Made by a program: the position numbers and the translations under genes. From positions 1 to 36,629 of IMG/VR virus record IMGVR_UViG_3300010149_000059: DNA of 36,629 bases; one strand, given 5' to 3'. The notes beneath the pieces were generated by a model. That model saw only the letters and a program-made list of their open reading frames with translations. It did not search any database and was not told the DNA's origin. Shown in pieces: positions 14,736 through 22,931 of this stretch (the first letter of the stretch is position 1; each line of letters opens with the position of its first letter). The stretch comes from a virus.

Positions 14736-14756
14736 GAAGAAACCTGAAGTGATGGA

Positions 14757-16163
14757 TCACATAAGGTTGGTAACTTGTACACGTCTGTAGTACATGTTAG
14801 CGTTCGCAGAAAGCGTTTCGCCATCAGGGGTGCCGTTGTAAGCGCCGTTGGTGGTGACGAATGGGTTGGAAACCATGCCGTAACGAGTCTTGAAACCAAT
14901 TTTTGGTTGGAAGTTGTTAGGGTCGATGGAACGAACCATTTGGAGGGGAACGTAGGGGCAGTAGAATAGTCCTGCGTCATAAGGGGAAGTGCCCTTATAA
15001 CCAACTACGTAGTAGTGCTTATCGCTAAGGTTAGCAGCATAAGGATCAACGTAAACCTTGATGCGACCATTGATCGTACCAACGCTAAGGTTGCCAGTGT
15101 CATCTACGGTACCGATTGCAGGACCGCCAGCGCCAGTTAGACCGCTGCTGTAGTCAAGAACGCCTGCCATTGCCAAAGCACTTGCAACGTCTGCAGAACA
15201 GATGAGGAAGTTGCCTTTGCCACGACGAGTGTCTTGTGCAATCGCATTGCAATCGCGCTCGATTTGGAACAGAAGTCCTTTGAACTTCTCAACGGACCAA
15301 CGACCATTGCTGTCAACGTCGAGGTCAAAGATACCAGCGTTAGCAACGTTGTTTGCAGCACCAGGCTTAGCAACGCTGTATACGCGACGGACGACTTCGC
15401 GGTTGATTTCTGCAAGGACTTCGCTAGACAAGATGTTAGCAAGTTCCTGCTCAGCATCAAGACCATGAATTGCCTTAAGGTCTTGTGCCAGTTCCAAGGT
15501 GTATTCTGCTTTGAGTGCTCTGGACTTTGCAGTCACAGAAGTCTTCTCAATGCTGAATGACATCTCGCGGAAGAGTTTGCCAGCATCGCCAGCTTGCTCT
15601 AGGTTCTCGCGAGAGAATCCTTGGGGAACCTCATAGGTGCCAGGTGAGGAATCGTTAAGCAGTGCAGGGTTGTTACCTTCTGCATCGCCACCAACGCCAG
15701 CGCCAGTTCTAGGGGTGTAAGCACCAGTAGTTGCATCGAGACCTGCAGTGAATCCTGCATCAGGCTCGTTGAACAATGCTTCTTCGCCGCCTTGGTTCTC
15801 GTAGCGTGAACGCATTGCGAAGATAAGTCCAGTAGGACCGCTCATGGGTTGAACGCCACAAACGTCATATGCCATCAAATTAGGCATTGCGCGGCGAACA
15901 AGACTGATCAGTACAGGATCGAAACCTGCAAGACCACCCGTGTTAGCAGATCCGAGAGCGGATCCAGCAGGAGAAACAGTACTAGCACCAAGGCTGTTGA
16001 CTGCTACTTCGTTAAGCATTCCACGCTCTTCGCGTAGGAAGCGTTCTTGATTTTCCAGAAGGACCGAGGTCACTGCTTTCTTGTAACGATCAGCAATAGG
16101 ACTTGCTGCTTCGTTGTTGAGAACAGGTGACCACTTCTCCTGGAGATGTTCTGCGTTAAACAT
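14757..16163 (-). CDS. gp23: Major capsid protein gp23
   Basis: A 468-aa precursor of the head shell (HK97 fold). The N-terminal region through about residue 52 is the expected delta peptide; MLNE|VAVN (E52) fits the gp21 protease rule of (I/L)-x-E before the cut. The mature part contains segments typical of cyanophage gp23: FDPVLISLVRRAMPNLMAYDVCGVQ (in pieces: FDPVLISLVRRAMPN, LMAYDVCGVQ), GPTGLIFAMRSRY and a C-terminal GFKTRYGMVSNPF. T4 gp23 is 521 aa. It has a late promoter at 16203 and a strong terminator after it, consistent with high monocistronic expression. Confidence 0.98.
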   Translation of the reverse strand: MFNAEHLQEKWSPVLNNEAASPIADRYKKAVTSVLLENQERFLREERGMLNEVAVNSLGASTVSPAGSALGSANTGGLAGFDPVLISLVRRAMPNLMAYDVCGVQPMSGPTGLIFAMRSRYENQGGEEALFNEPDAGFTAGLDATTGAYTPRTGAGVGGDAEGNNPALLNDSSPGTYEVPQGFSRENLEQAGDAGKLFREMSFSIEKTSVTAKSRALKAEYTLELAQDLKAIHGLDAEQELANILSSEVLAEINREVVRRVYSVAKPGAANNVANAGIFDLDVDSNGRWSVEKFKGLLFQIERDCNAIAQDTRRGKGNFLICSADVASALAMAGVLDYSSGLTGAGGPAIGTVDDTGNLSVGTINGRIKVYVDPYAANLSDKHYYVVGYKGTSPYDAGLFYCPYVPLQMVRSIDPNNFQPKIGFKTRYGMVSNPFVTTNGAYNGTPDGETLSANANMYYRRVQVTNLM

Positions 16164-16202
16164 TGTGTCTCCGAAATTTTTATTGAGAATTGTGGATAGA
16201 AT

Positions 16203-16209
16203 TATTTAG
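16203..16209 (-). promoter_or_regulatory. T4-type late promoter for gp23
   Basis: Minus-strand ACTAAATAAT, 40 nt upstream of the gp23 ATG and within the 50-nt gap after gp22. Confidence 0.75.
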
Positions 16210-16213
16210 TGAA

Positions 16214-17398
16214 TCACTGATTCCAGCGGTTCATAGCGTTAATGTATTGCGCCATTGCAGGCGAAACATCATCTGCGCTACCTTCTACTGGGGTTTCATC
16301 AGCAACTTCTGCCTTAATGACAGAATCCTTAGTGAAATAGGACTCCTTGATAGTGGTGAGTTTCTTGGAGAATTCCTCCTCGGTTGTAAACTCTACACCA
16401 TCAGCAAGAGATGCCAATTTTTCTTTCTGAGTGTCGGCAAGACCTTCAGCAATTGCGCTAACAATTACGGTCTTAGCAGACTCATTAAGACGATTTTGAA
16501 GTTCAATATTGCGCTTAACCTGTTCGTCAAGACGCGCTTCCATTTTACAAAGATCTTCAGACAGACCTTCGAGAACATCTACTTTCTCGTCAGGTACTGC
16601 GATATAATGCTCTTCAAAGAGATTCTTCAGACCAACGATGAAGTCTTCAGTAATCTCATTTCTGATGCCACGATCAACAGAGACTTGATTTTCTTCAAGC
16701 CACTTGGTGACCGCATAGTTCATAGTGCCGTTAACTTCTTCAGCGAGTTCCTTTTTAGAAACTTCAATTGCTTCGTTAACTTGTGCTGCAAAACCTTCTT
16801 CTAGTTTCGCCCACTCTTCGTTAAGACGAGAAGTTACAGCAGCTTCAAAGATTGTTTTTGCTTTAGCAGCAAAATCTTCGGTGAGTTCGGTGCCCTCAGT
16901 TAGAGCAGCAACGTCTGCACTCATGTCTACAGATTCAAACTTAGGTTTGATTGGATAGGTTACACTGCCACCCATCTTGGTTCCGTAAGCAATTTCTGCA
17001 CCGAATGAAGGAGCAGTTCCATTAGGAAGATCGGTGTTGCTAGCGCCACGATTGGGTTCGCCAGAAATACCACCACCGATAGGAGCTGCTGCCTTAGCAC
17101 CAGGATTCTCATCGCCATCCTCATCATGCTCATGAGGAGTTGTGGTTACACTATTAACTTCTTGTGGTGCTGCTTGTCCAATGGCAACGCCAGGTTGGAT
17201 TGGTGCAGCATGTCCAGTTGCACTTTCGCCTGATGCTGCTTTAGCATTTACAGCAGTTTGGGATTGTCCAGTAGCAGCAGAATCACCAGGGAGCACAGCG
17301 GCAGTCACTGTAGGCATTGGGTCTTGACCCGCCTCAGCGAGGACAGCGGCGTGCTCACTGGCAAACTCCTCAAATTTTTCTTTAAGCATATCTGACAT
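16214..17398 (-). CDS. gp22: Prohead core scaffolding protein gp22
   Basis: Internal scaffold of the prohead, degraded by gp21 during maturation. The 394-aa product is highly charged and helical in its C-terminal two thirds (long Glu/Lys/Ala stretches such as RLNEEWAKLEEGFAAQVNEA), ending MAQYINAMNRWNQ. Residues of about 30-135 are a low-complexity Ala/Pro/Gly region with a His/Asp/Glu patch (HEHDEDGDEN). T4 gp22 is 269 aa, so this version is longer, mainly because of that region. Position between gp21 and gp23 confirms the assignment. It has a late promoter at 17439. Confidence 0.93.
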   Translation of the reverse strand: MSDMLKEKFEEFASEHAAVLAEAGQDPMPTVTAAVLPGDSAATGQSQTAVNAKAASGESATGHAAPIQPGVAIGQAAPQEVNSVTTTPHEHDEDGDENPGAKAAAPIGGGISGEPNRGASNTDLPNGTAPSFGAEIAYGTKMGGSVTYPIKPKFESVDMSADVAALTEGTELTEDFAAKAKTIFEAAVTSRLNEEWAKLEEGFAAQVNEAIEVSKKELAEEVNGTMNYAVTKWLEENQVSVDRGIRNEITEDFIVGLKNLFEEHYIAVPDEKVDVLEGLSEDLCKMEARLDEQVKRNIELQNRLNESAKTVIVSAIAEGLADTQKEKLASLADGVEFTTEEEFSKKLTTIKESYFTKDSVIKAEVADETPVEGSADDVSPAMAQYINAMNRWNQ

Positions 17399-17438
17399 TT
17401 GAGTTTCCCCGTGTTCGTTGTTGATTTAATCTATAGTT

Positions 17439-17445
17439 TATTTAG
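17439..17445 (-). promoter_or_regulatory. T4-type late promoter for gp22
   Basis: Minus-strand CCTAAATAAAC, about 40 nt upstream of ATG 17398, in the gap after gp21. Confidence 0.72.
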
Positions 17446-17457
17446 GAATTTCTGAAA

Positions 17458-18102
17458 TTAGAGCGCGGAAATTAAACGCTTAAATGCTTGGAGGGTTTTT
17501 TCTTCCAACTCGAAACGAGAAGAGTTATCAATTTCTGCTTTCATTTCAGCAATATGTTTCTCTTTAAGAAGTCCATTATCCCATACCCACTCCTTACCTT
17601 CCATGATGCCATTGACAAATGCATCAGGCGCGGAAGGATCAGCAACGATATCTGCCGCTGTAGCAAGCATAAAATCATCCATAACATAAGAAGCACTTTC
17701 CTGTCGGTCAATACTTCCCATGCCTCTAGATGACACACCCAACTTGACTCCTTCACCAAGCAAGGATTTGGCGATGTTACCCATGGGTGTCTCAAGGATT
17801 CTTGCCTTGCCCATGAAGTTTTTACCCTCTGCTTTCAATGATGTGATTCTATGAGAAACACGATCAAGGTTTACAGTAGGACCATCAGGGTGACCAAGTT
17901 CGCCAAGCGCACGTCCCTTTGTTACGTACTCTTCATTGTAACGACCTACTTCTTTCTCTAGTACAGAGAAAGGATAAATGCGTCCGTTGCGATTCTTGAT
18001 TTCAGACTGCAAGAAAACACCTTCGATATATAGGTGTTGCTTACCATCCTGCTCCTCAGTGAGAATCTGGATATCTTCGATGTTTTCTGTTATTAGTCTC
18101 AT
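17458..18102 (-). CDS. gp21: Prohead core protease gp21
   Basis: Serine protease that cleaves prohead proteins during head maturation. The 214-aa length matches T4 gp21 (212 aa). Likely catalytic residues are H71 in GELGHPDG and a serine in LGVSSRGMGS (S124 or S125), the arrangement of T4 gp21/herpes-assemblin-type proteases. The N-terminus (YIEGVFLQSEIKNRNGRIYP) has the substrate-binding strand pattern typical of prohead proteases. ATGA overlap with the preceding 61-residue gene. Assignment is secure by motif and by position before gp22. Confidence 0.96.
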   Translation of the reverse strand: MRLITENIEDIQILTEEQDGKQHLYIEGVFLQSEIKNRNGRIYPFSVLEKEVGRYNEEYVTKGRALGELGHPDGPTVNLDRVSHRITSLKAEGKNFMGKARILETPMGNIAKSLLGEGVKLGVSSRGMGSIDRQESASYVMDDFMLATAADIVADPSAPDAFVNGIMEGKEWVWDNGLLKEKHIAEMKAEIDNSSRFELEEKTLQAFKRLISAL

Positions 18103-18284
18103 TCTTCTTCTGGTGATGGTTCGTCAAAGAAAGTGTTTGCGACAACTTTTTTATAGTCGTCCATGTTTTGTGACGCTTTCGCGTACAAAATATCGGAGAT
18201 TTTGTCTAGAGCATTTGCTCTTTTCTTATCTCCAATTAAATTTACGATGTCCAATACTTCAGACTCTAGTGGTTGATCACTCAT
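18099..18284 (-). CDS. Small protein at the gp67/gp68 position (possible prohead core)
   Basis: A 61-residue acidic, mostly helical protein located between portal gp20 and protease gp21. In T4 that interval holds genes 67 and 68, which encode small prohead core proteins; the position and composition (ending FFDEPSPEEE) suggest a functional counterpart, but sequence similarity cannot be claimed by eye. It is coupled to gp21 by an ATGA overlap and has a late promoter at 18306. Confidence 0.65.
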   Translation of the reverse strand: MSDQPLESEVLDIVNLIGDKKRANALDKISDILYAKASQNMDDYKKVVANTFFDEPSPEEE

Positions 18285-18304
18285 ATTAATGTGTTGAAGT
18301 CTAA

Positions 18305-19984
18305 TTATTTATCACTTTTAGATGCGGAAGGTTTTGGAGCAGCTGCTAACTTCTTCATTTCTCTTTCTGTTGCAGCATCAGCTTCCGCAGATTGCAACTC
18401 TGGTTCAAACGCTTTGTTCTGTTGCTCCAAGTCTGAAAGCATGTTGACTTGAACAGGATCGATAGCGAGTCCTGTGTCAATATCAACCTTCATTTGCTTA
18501 TCAATTTCCTTATATTCATTCTCAGTTTGCATAAGAATTTTACGACGGATGTATTCTGTGGAGAAATATTTTCCAACAAAAGGATCCATCTGAGTGGCAA
18601 GAGTGATGCGTTGCATCATCATCTCTTGTTCTTTCAGTTCATTGAAATGGTTATCAAACAGGAAGTCATATTGAATATGCTCTTCCATATCATCCCAATC
18701 CTCAGGGGTAATAATACCCTTAAGGATTAGTTGAGTCTTAAGAATATCATGAAACAACTGAGCAAAACGCTTGCGGAGACGACCAATAAACTTAGTAAAT
18801 TTTAGTTCATCACGCAAAATCTCAGTAGACTTACCAAGATTAAAAGCTTTATTGTCGTCAGTAAGACGAGAAGGAGGGAGATTGAGAGAGTTGTAGAGTT
18901 TCTTTTTAAAATACTCAACATCTTTGAGTTCGCCAAGGTTTTGTCCGCCAGGAAGAGTAGTGATCTCAGTTCCACGTCCACCCTCTCTACGAGGCAACCA
19001 AAAATCTTCTAGCATACTCATATGCTTTTTATCATCACGGATCTCACCAGTCTGTCCATCGTACACAAGTTTGTTACGATAACGTGCCATGACATCACGT
19101 AGATACTGCTCTGCTTTTACCTTGGGAAGATTGCCAACGTCAATGTAAAAGATTCTACGTTCTGGTGCGCGTGATAGTCTGTAGATAACAAGAGAGTCTT
19201 CAATCATTCGTAGTTGATTGAGAGACTTGATCGCTTTGTGTAGGAAACTCAATGACATTTTTTTATTGAGATCCATTAACCCAGAGGTAGATTGCGCGAT
19301 AGCATCAGCAGCAATTTTAATACCTTCTTGGTTGGTCCAATCCATTGCTCCAGTAACAGAAGGAGCTGAACCAGCAAACCCTTTGGGGTTGTACAAATAA
19401 AATTCAATGTAGTCGCCGTAGTCATACTGCAAAGCAGAACCTTTCTCTTGTTCTGTTCTGTTCTGATCGGTTCCTTTTAATTTCTGTCTGACCTTTCTTA
19501 CTTTCAAGGAGTCCATGTAGCGTAACTCCAAGATCCCCTTTCTAGGTTTGTCTAGGTCAATAACTTTGTGGTAATGACACTTACCATCAACATACCAATT
19601 ACGAATAATTTCGTGTGCGTTTGTGTTGAAGTCCATCATACGCAAAATATGATTAAACTCGTCACGAATTTTTTTCTTTACTCCAGCACCAACTTGTAAA
19701 TTTTGTAGATCAACCTCTACGGGTTTATCATCACTATCATTAACGACAAACTCATTCACAATTTCATCGACGGCAGTATCCACTTCTGGGTGAAGGGACA
19801 TGTCGCGATATCTGCGAATGAGTTCAAATTCGTTTCTTGAATTTTGACCACCAGACTGATCAACATACGTACCAAAATATCCACCAGCAACAGTGCTGAC
19901 GTTTGCTTCATTGTTAGGAGGGACAGGGGACTGACCTTGCTGACCCTCCTTCTTATTAATAATAAAACCAAATAGTTGACTCAT
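18305..19984 (-). CDS. gp20: Portal vertex protein gp20
   Basis: A 559-aa portal (T4 gp20 is 524 aa), the dodecameric ring through which DNA is packaged and to which the neck attaches. Recognisable segments include ELIRRYRDMSLHPEVDTAVDEIVNEF (as RRYRDMSLHPEVD and DEIVNEFVV), FYIDVGNLPKVKAEQYL, and LPGGQNLGELKDVEYF, all characteristic of T4-like portals. The C-terminal tail is Ala/Lys-rich. Its TAA stop is embedded in the next gene's late promoter (AGTGATAAATAAT). Confidence 0.97.
   Translation of the reverse strand: MSQLFGFIINKKEGQQGQSPVPPNNEANVSTVAGGYFGTYVDQSGGQNSRNEFELIRRYRDMSLHPEVDTAVDEIVNEFVVNDSDDKPVEVDLQNLQVGAGVKKKIRDEFNHILRMMDFNTNAHEIIRNWYVDGKCHYHKVIDLDKPRKGILELRYMDSLKVRKVRQKLKGTDQNRTEQEKGSALQYDYGDYIEFYLYNPKGFAGSAPSVTGAMDWTNQEGIKIAADAIAQSTSGLMDLNKKMSLSFLHKAIKSLNQLRMIEDSLVIYRLSRAPERRIFYIDVGNLPKVKAEQYLRDVMARYRNKLVYDGQTGEIRDDKKHMSMLEDFWLPRREGGRGTEITTLPGGQNLGELKDVEYFKKKLYNSLNLPPSRLTDDNKAFNLGKSTEILRDELKFTKFIGRLRKRFAQLFHDILKTQLILKGIITPEDWDDMEEHIQYDFLFDNHFNELKEQEMMMQRITLATQMDPFVGKYFSTEYIRRKILMQTENEYKEIDKQMKVDIDTGLAIDPVQVNMLSDLEQQNKAFEPELQSAEADAATEREMKKLAAAPKPSASKSDK
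18306..18312 (-). promoter_or_regulatory. T4-type late promoter for the 61-residue gene and gp21
   Basis: Minus-strand TGATAAATAAT about 22 nt upstream of ATG 18284; overlaps the last two codons and stop of gp20. Confidence 0.68.
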
Positions 19985-20012
19985 CAGATGAAAACAGATC
20001 TATTGCTATATC

Positions 20013-20019
20013 TATTTAT
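20013..20019 (-). promoter_or_regulatory. T4-type late promoter for gp20
   Basis: Minus-strand TGATAAATAG about 29 nt upstream of ATG 19984. The TGA is the stop codon of gp19. Confidence 0.75.
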
Positions 20020-20636
20020 CAACCTTGAACTAGGCGCTGATCGCCAACTCCATCCTTGTTACCAGATGCTCCGTTCTGAGTTTCGCCAGCAACTGCTTTC
20101 CAGTAAGAATACTGGAACTCAACTGTGAACTCTTCGATCTGATCATTGCTGTCATAAGCAAGATCAATCTGGGAAACATTGGTTGGGAATGCATAGTGGA
20201 GATCATACTGACGAAGGATTTCGCCAGACTCGGATGCATTCTTTTCAAGTTGCTTAACTTTAAGCATTCTGGAATAACCACCATCGGTCATACCAGGTGT
20301 GAAGAGTGGAGCGTTGTTAGATTCGTGTGAGTTGATTGTTGCCAACCATTGCTCGAAGTATGAACGAATCTTCATTTCTTTGTCATTGACAAAGGTTGCG
20401 GTCCATGTGTCGAAGGTGCGGTCACCTGCGATCTTAACTGTTCTGCCACGGAAAGGAACTTCGATTACACCCAAGTTGGATGCAGGAAGTGCTGCTGATT
20501 TGCAGAGCAAGTTAATCATGTCAGCATCGCCATCTGCCCCAGAGACTTCTCCAGGGAATGCGATATCAACAATGAACATATTAGGCTTAACGCCTTGTCC
20601 AATGTCAGTGATAAAATTGCTTAACTTAGTTGCCAT
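20019..20636 (-). CDS. gp19: Tail tube protein gp19
   Basis: A 205-aa monomer of the hexameric rings that form the tail tube (T4 gp19 is 163 aa). It begins MATKLSNFITDIGQGVKPNM and shows the tube-fold pattern: MFIVDIAFPGEV near the start, GVIEVPFRGRTVKIAGDRTFDTW in the middle (as VIEVPFRGRTVK and AGDRTFDTW), and the strand LAYDSNDQIEEFTVEFQYSYW near the end. It sits between gp18 and gp20, as in T4. The extra C-terminal 15-20 residues are Gly/Asn-rich. Confidence 0.95.
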   Translation of the reverse strand: MATKLSNFITDIGQGVKPNMFIVDIAFPGEVSGADGDADMINLLCKSAALPASNLGVIEVPFRGRTVKIAGDRTFDTWTATFVNDKEMKIRSYFEQWLATINSHESNNAPLFTPGMTDGGYSRMLKVKQLEKNASESGEILRQYDLHYAFPTNVSQIDLAYDSNDQIEEFTVEFQYSYWKAVAGETQNGASGNKDGVGDQRLVQG

Positions 20637-20676
20637 TTGTTTCTTTTAACCTCTATTGATTGTTATGTATATGGAA

Positions 20677-20683
20677 CTTTATA
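20677..20683 (-). promoter_or_regulatory. Weak late-promoter-like box for gp19
   Basis: Minus-strand GATATAAAG directly after the gp18 stop, about 41 nt upstream of ATG 20636. It deviates from the TAAATA core seen at the other late promoters, so it is less certain. Confidence 0.4.
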
Positions 20684-22618
20684 TCAGCGACCTACAACTT
20701 CACTGAAGGAAACTCCAGTCTTCGTTGCAGTAAATGTGACTGTGATGAAGTTGATAGAACGAGTTGGTTTTACATAAATTTCAGCAACAAATTCGTTACG
20801 ATCGATAACGTCAGCAGTATTGTTTGACTCATCACAAACAACTAGGAAATCGGTAACACCTCTACGTGCCTGAACTTCTGCTAGGTAGGAGTTTAATGCA
20901 CTAGCGAAACCTGCTCTTGTGGTGGCATCGTTCTGCTCGAACAATACTCCTTCAGCAAGTCTGCGAGCTCTCTTCTCAAGATTGAGGAAGAGACGGCGAA
21001 CGTTGATACGATCGAATGCAGAAGGTGCTGAGAGTGCAGTCTTGTCACCGAACAAAGTAATACCTTGTCCTTTGAGTGATGTGATTGGGTTGATGCGATT
21101 CTGATACAACTCGTCTCTGTCTGCCTTGTTAGGGTTGTAAGCAAGTTTAACAGCGTTAAGAATGCCACCACGATTCAAACCAGCAGGTGAGTACCAGTCT
21201 TCTTGTACGTTAGAAGTAGCTACACATAGACCTGCAGTGTCTCCATTGCAAGGGATGTAACGATACTTGTCGCTGAAACGATCATAGACATACTTGTAAC
21301 CGCTATCAAATACAGCATAAGAAGTAGAAGTCAAACCACTGAAGAAGTCCAGAGTATTTTCTTTCTGCTGAATTGATGTTAGTGAATTACCACCAGTGCT
21401 TGCAATTTGGTCTCCTTTGAAAGGAGAAACAAATGCGATGCAATCTTTTCTTCCTGCAGCAATTGCAATTACTTTTGTTGCTTTTGCTTGAGTATCGCTC
21501 TTAGTTGACATGGATCCACCCATGAGAACGAAGTCGATATCAGTTTCTTCTGTGTCAACGAAGAGATCCATTGCAGCTGCAAACTGACCAGAGGTATAAC
21601 CACTGCCATCAGCACCATTTTGTAGTTGACCAGATTCAGCACCTACTCTTGCCATTGCTCCAGATACTGAAGCAGTTGCTTGATCCCACGCTTCGCCAGT
21701 CATGTTAGCATTTGTGGAAACCGATGTTCCATGGAACAACTGAGTTGAGATGCTGTTGATAACTGACTTATAATAGATGTTAGCGTTCTCTTCGCTAGTA
21801 GCATCAGTCAGTTTACTGAGGAAGGTGAACTTCTCTACGATAGTATTTGCAGTACCAGTAACTGCACCAGTGGTATCAATAACTGCAAAGTGTAGAGCAT
21901 CACCAGAAATGCCATTATCCAAAGCATGTTGTGTGGATACAGGACGAGGACCGATGTCACTAAGTCTGACTCCAGTAGAACCAACTTCGGTGTTTAGATA
22001 CCAGTCTTTTACAGATGTCAGAGCAACTGTTGCTCCACCATCAGTTAGTGTTGCTGCGGATGTCAATGCTGCGCTTGCCTTGACAACTAGTGCATTTTGT
22101 GTTCCTGCTACAACTGTAGCATTTGTTCCGTTACTGAATGCTAGGGAATCACCAACAGCGATTGTTACATTAGCAGGTGCAGTTGCGAGATCCAAAATGT
22201 AATCGGGACCTGCGTCAACCAAAACTCCCATCAAAGAGTTTCCGTGTACTCCTGCTGTACGTGCAGCAAAAGTTTCTGAGGTGCCAGCACCAGCTTGCCA
22301 TTGCAAGTCATTGGCGATCAGTACACCACTGCCAGTAGTTGCGTTTAGAAGTCCAGTGCTAGCAGCACGAACAACAGCGAGTCTACCGCCATAGTTCAGA
22401 AACTCGTTAGCAACCAACCAATCTTCTGAATTGTCTTCGTTTGGCGTTCCGAATACAGAAATTAGTTCTTTTTGTGAATTGATATTTACGATATCACCGA
22501 TCGGTCCCTTAGTAAAAGATGAGGCGTGAGCAGCACGAATCTGCAGAACACCCGTCACAACAGCATTGGTAAGGTCACGCTCTTTGATCATTACTCCAGG
22601 CGAGACTTGACTTGCCAT
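20684..22618 (-). CDS. gp18: Contractile tail sheath protein gp18
   Basis: A 644-aa sheath subunit (T4 gp18 is 659 aa). The N-terminus MASQVSPGVMIKERDLTNAV is the typical sheath opening, with conserved GPIGDIVNINSQKEL and FGTPN following. The C-terminal domain contains NRGGILNAVKLAYNPNKADRD and INVRRLFLNLEKRARRLAEG (domain conserved in contractile systems and type VI sheaths). A beta-rich, Thr/Ala-rich stretch at about 140-210 probably forms a surface domain. A strong ribosome-binding site (AAGGAG) precedes ATG 22618. Confidence 0.97.
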   Translation of the reverse strand: MASQVSPGVMIKERDLTNAVVTGVLQIRAAHASSFTKGPIGDIVNINSQKELISVFGTPNEDNSEDWLVANEFLNYGGRLAVVRAASTGLLNATTGSGVLIANDLQWQAGAGTSETFAARTAGVHGNSLMGVLVDAGPDYILDLATAPANVTIAVGDSLAFSNGTNATVVAGTQNALVVKASAALTSAATLTDGGATVALTSVKDWYLNTEVGSTGVRLSDIGPRPVSTQHALDNGISGDALHFAVIDTTGAVTGTANTIVEKFTFLSKLTDATSEENANIYYKSVINSISTQLFHGTSVSTNANMTGEAWDQATASVSGAMARVGAESGQLQNGADGSGYTSGQFAAAMDLFVDTEETDIDFVLMGGSMSTKSDTQAKATKVIAIAAGRKDCIAFVSPFKGDQIASTGGNSLTSIQQKENTLDFFSGLTSTSYAVFDSGYKYVYDRFSDKYRYIPCNGDTAGLCVATSNVQEDWYSPAGLNRGGILNAVKLAYNPNKADRDELYQNRINPITSLKGQGITLFGDKTALSAPSAFDRINVRRLFLNLEKRARRLAEGVLFEQNDATTRAGFASALNSYLAEVQARRGVTDFLVVCDESNNTADVIDRNEFVAEIYVKPTRSINFITVTFTATKTGVSFSEVVGR

Positions 22619-22655
22619 ATTTTTCTCCTTGGTATGTCCAAATTTAATCTAAAAC

Positions 22656-22662
22656 TATTTAG
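22656..22662 (-). promoter_or_regulatory. T4-type late promoter for gp18
   Basis: Minus-strand TCTAAATAGT about 38 nt upstream of ATG 22618, in the 85-nt gap after the zinc-finger-like gene. Confidence 0.75.
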
Positions 22663-22703
22663 ATTTTTGAATGTCTTGAGTGGGGAAACAATGCATGAAC
22701 ACA

Positions 22704-22931
22704 CTACCAGTCTGGATATAGATCTGTTACAGGTCTACCTTTTTGTCTTGTCTTCAGTACACGATCTATCGTGCAATTTTTACATTCATATGAGTATGAT
22801 GAAGGAAGATCTCCCCTTACTCTCCTTATCAAATAGTAATCATCTAACAAACTTTTAGTTTTATTGCATGTCCTACATTTCCTTTCTTTCAGGAGTAGAT
22901 GTTCAAGTTTAAATTGATCATCTAAATTCAT
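22704..22931 (-). CDS. Small CxxC...CxxC protein between gp17 and gp18
   Basis: A 75-residue protein with two cysteine pairs: C19 and C22 (KCRTCNKTKSLLDDYY) and C50 and C53 (YECKNC), which would bind one zinc. The 'CxxCxxTKSLxxFY...CKxC' pattern is widespread in small phage proteins, including relatives of HNH/endonuclease VII zinc modules, but the nuclease residues are not visible here. The start is ATG 22931, which shares a base with the gp17 stop (TAATG); earlier ATG 22946 lies inside gp17. Basic C-terminus. Function unknown. Confidence 0.72.
   Translation of the reverse strand: MNLDDQFKLEHLLLKERKCRTCNKTKSLLDDYYLIRRVRGDLPSSYSYECKNCTIDRVLKTRQKGRPVTDLYPDW

Noticed and set aside
16190-16804. 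Plus-strand open frame of 204 codons opposite gp22
   Set aside because: It is a shadow of the charged, repetitive gp22 gene: the translation is a Phe/Cys/Leu-rich sequence typical of the reverse strand of Lys/Glu codons, with no sensible start or neighbours.
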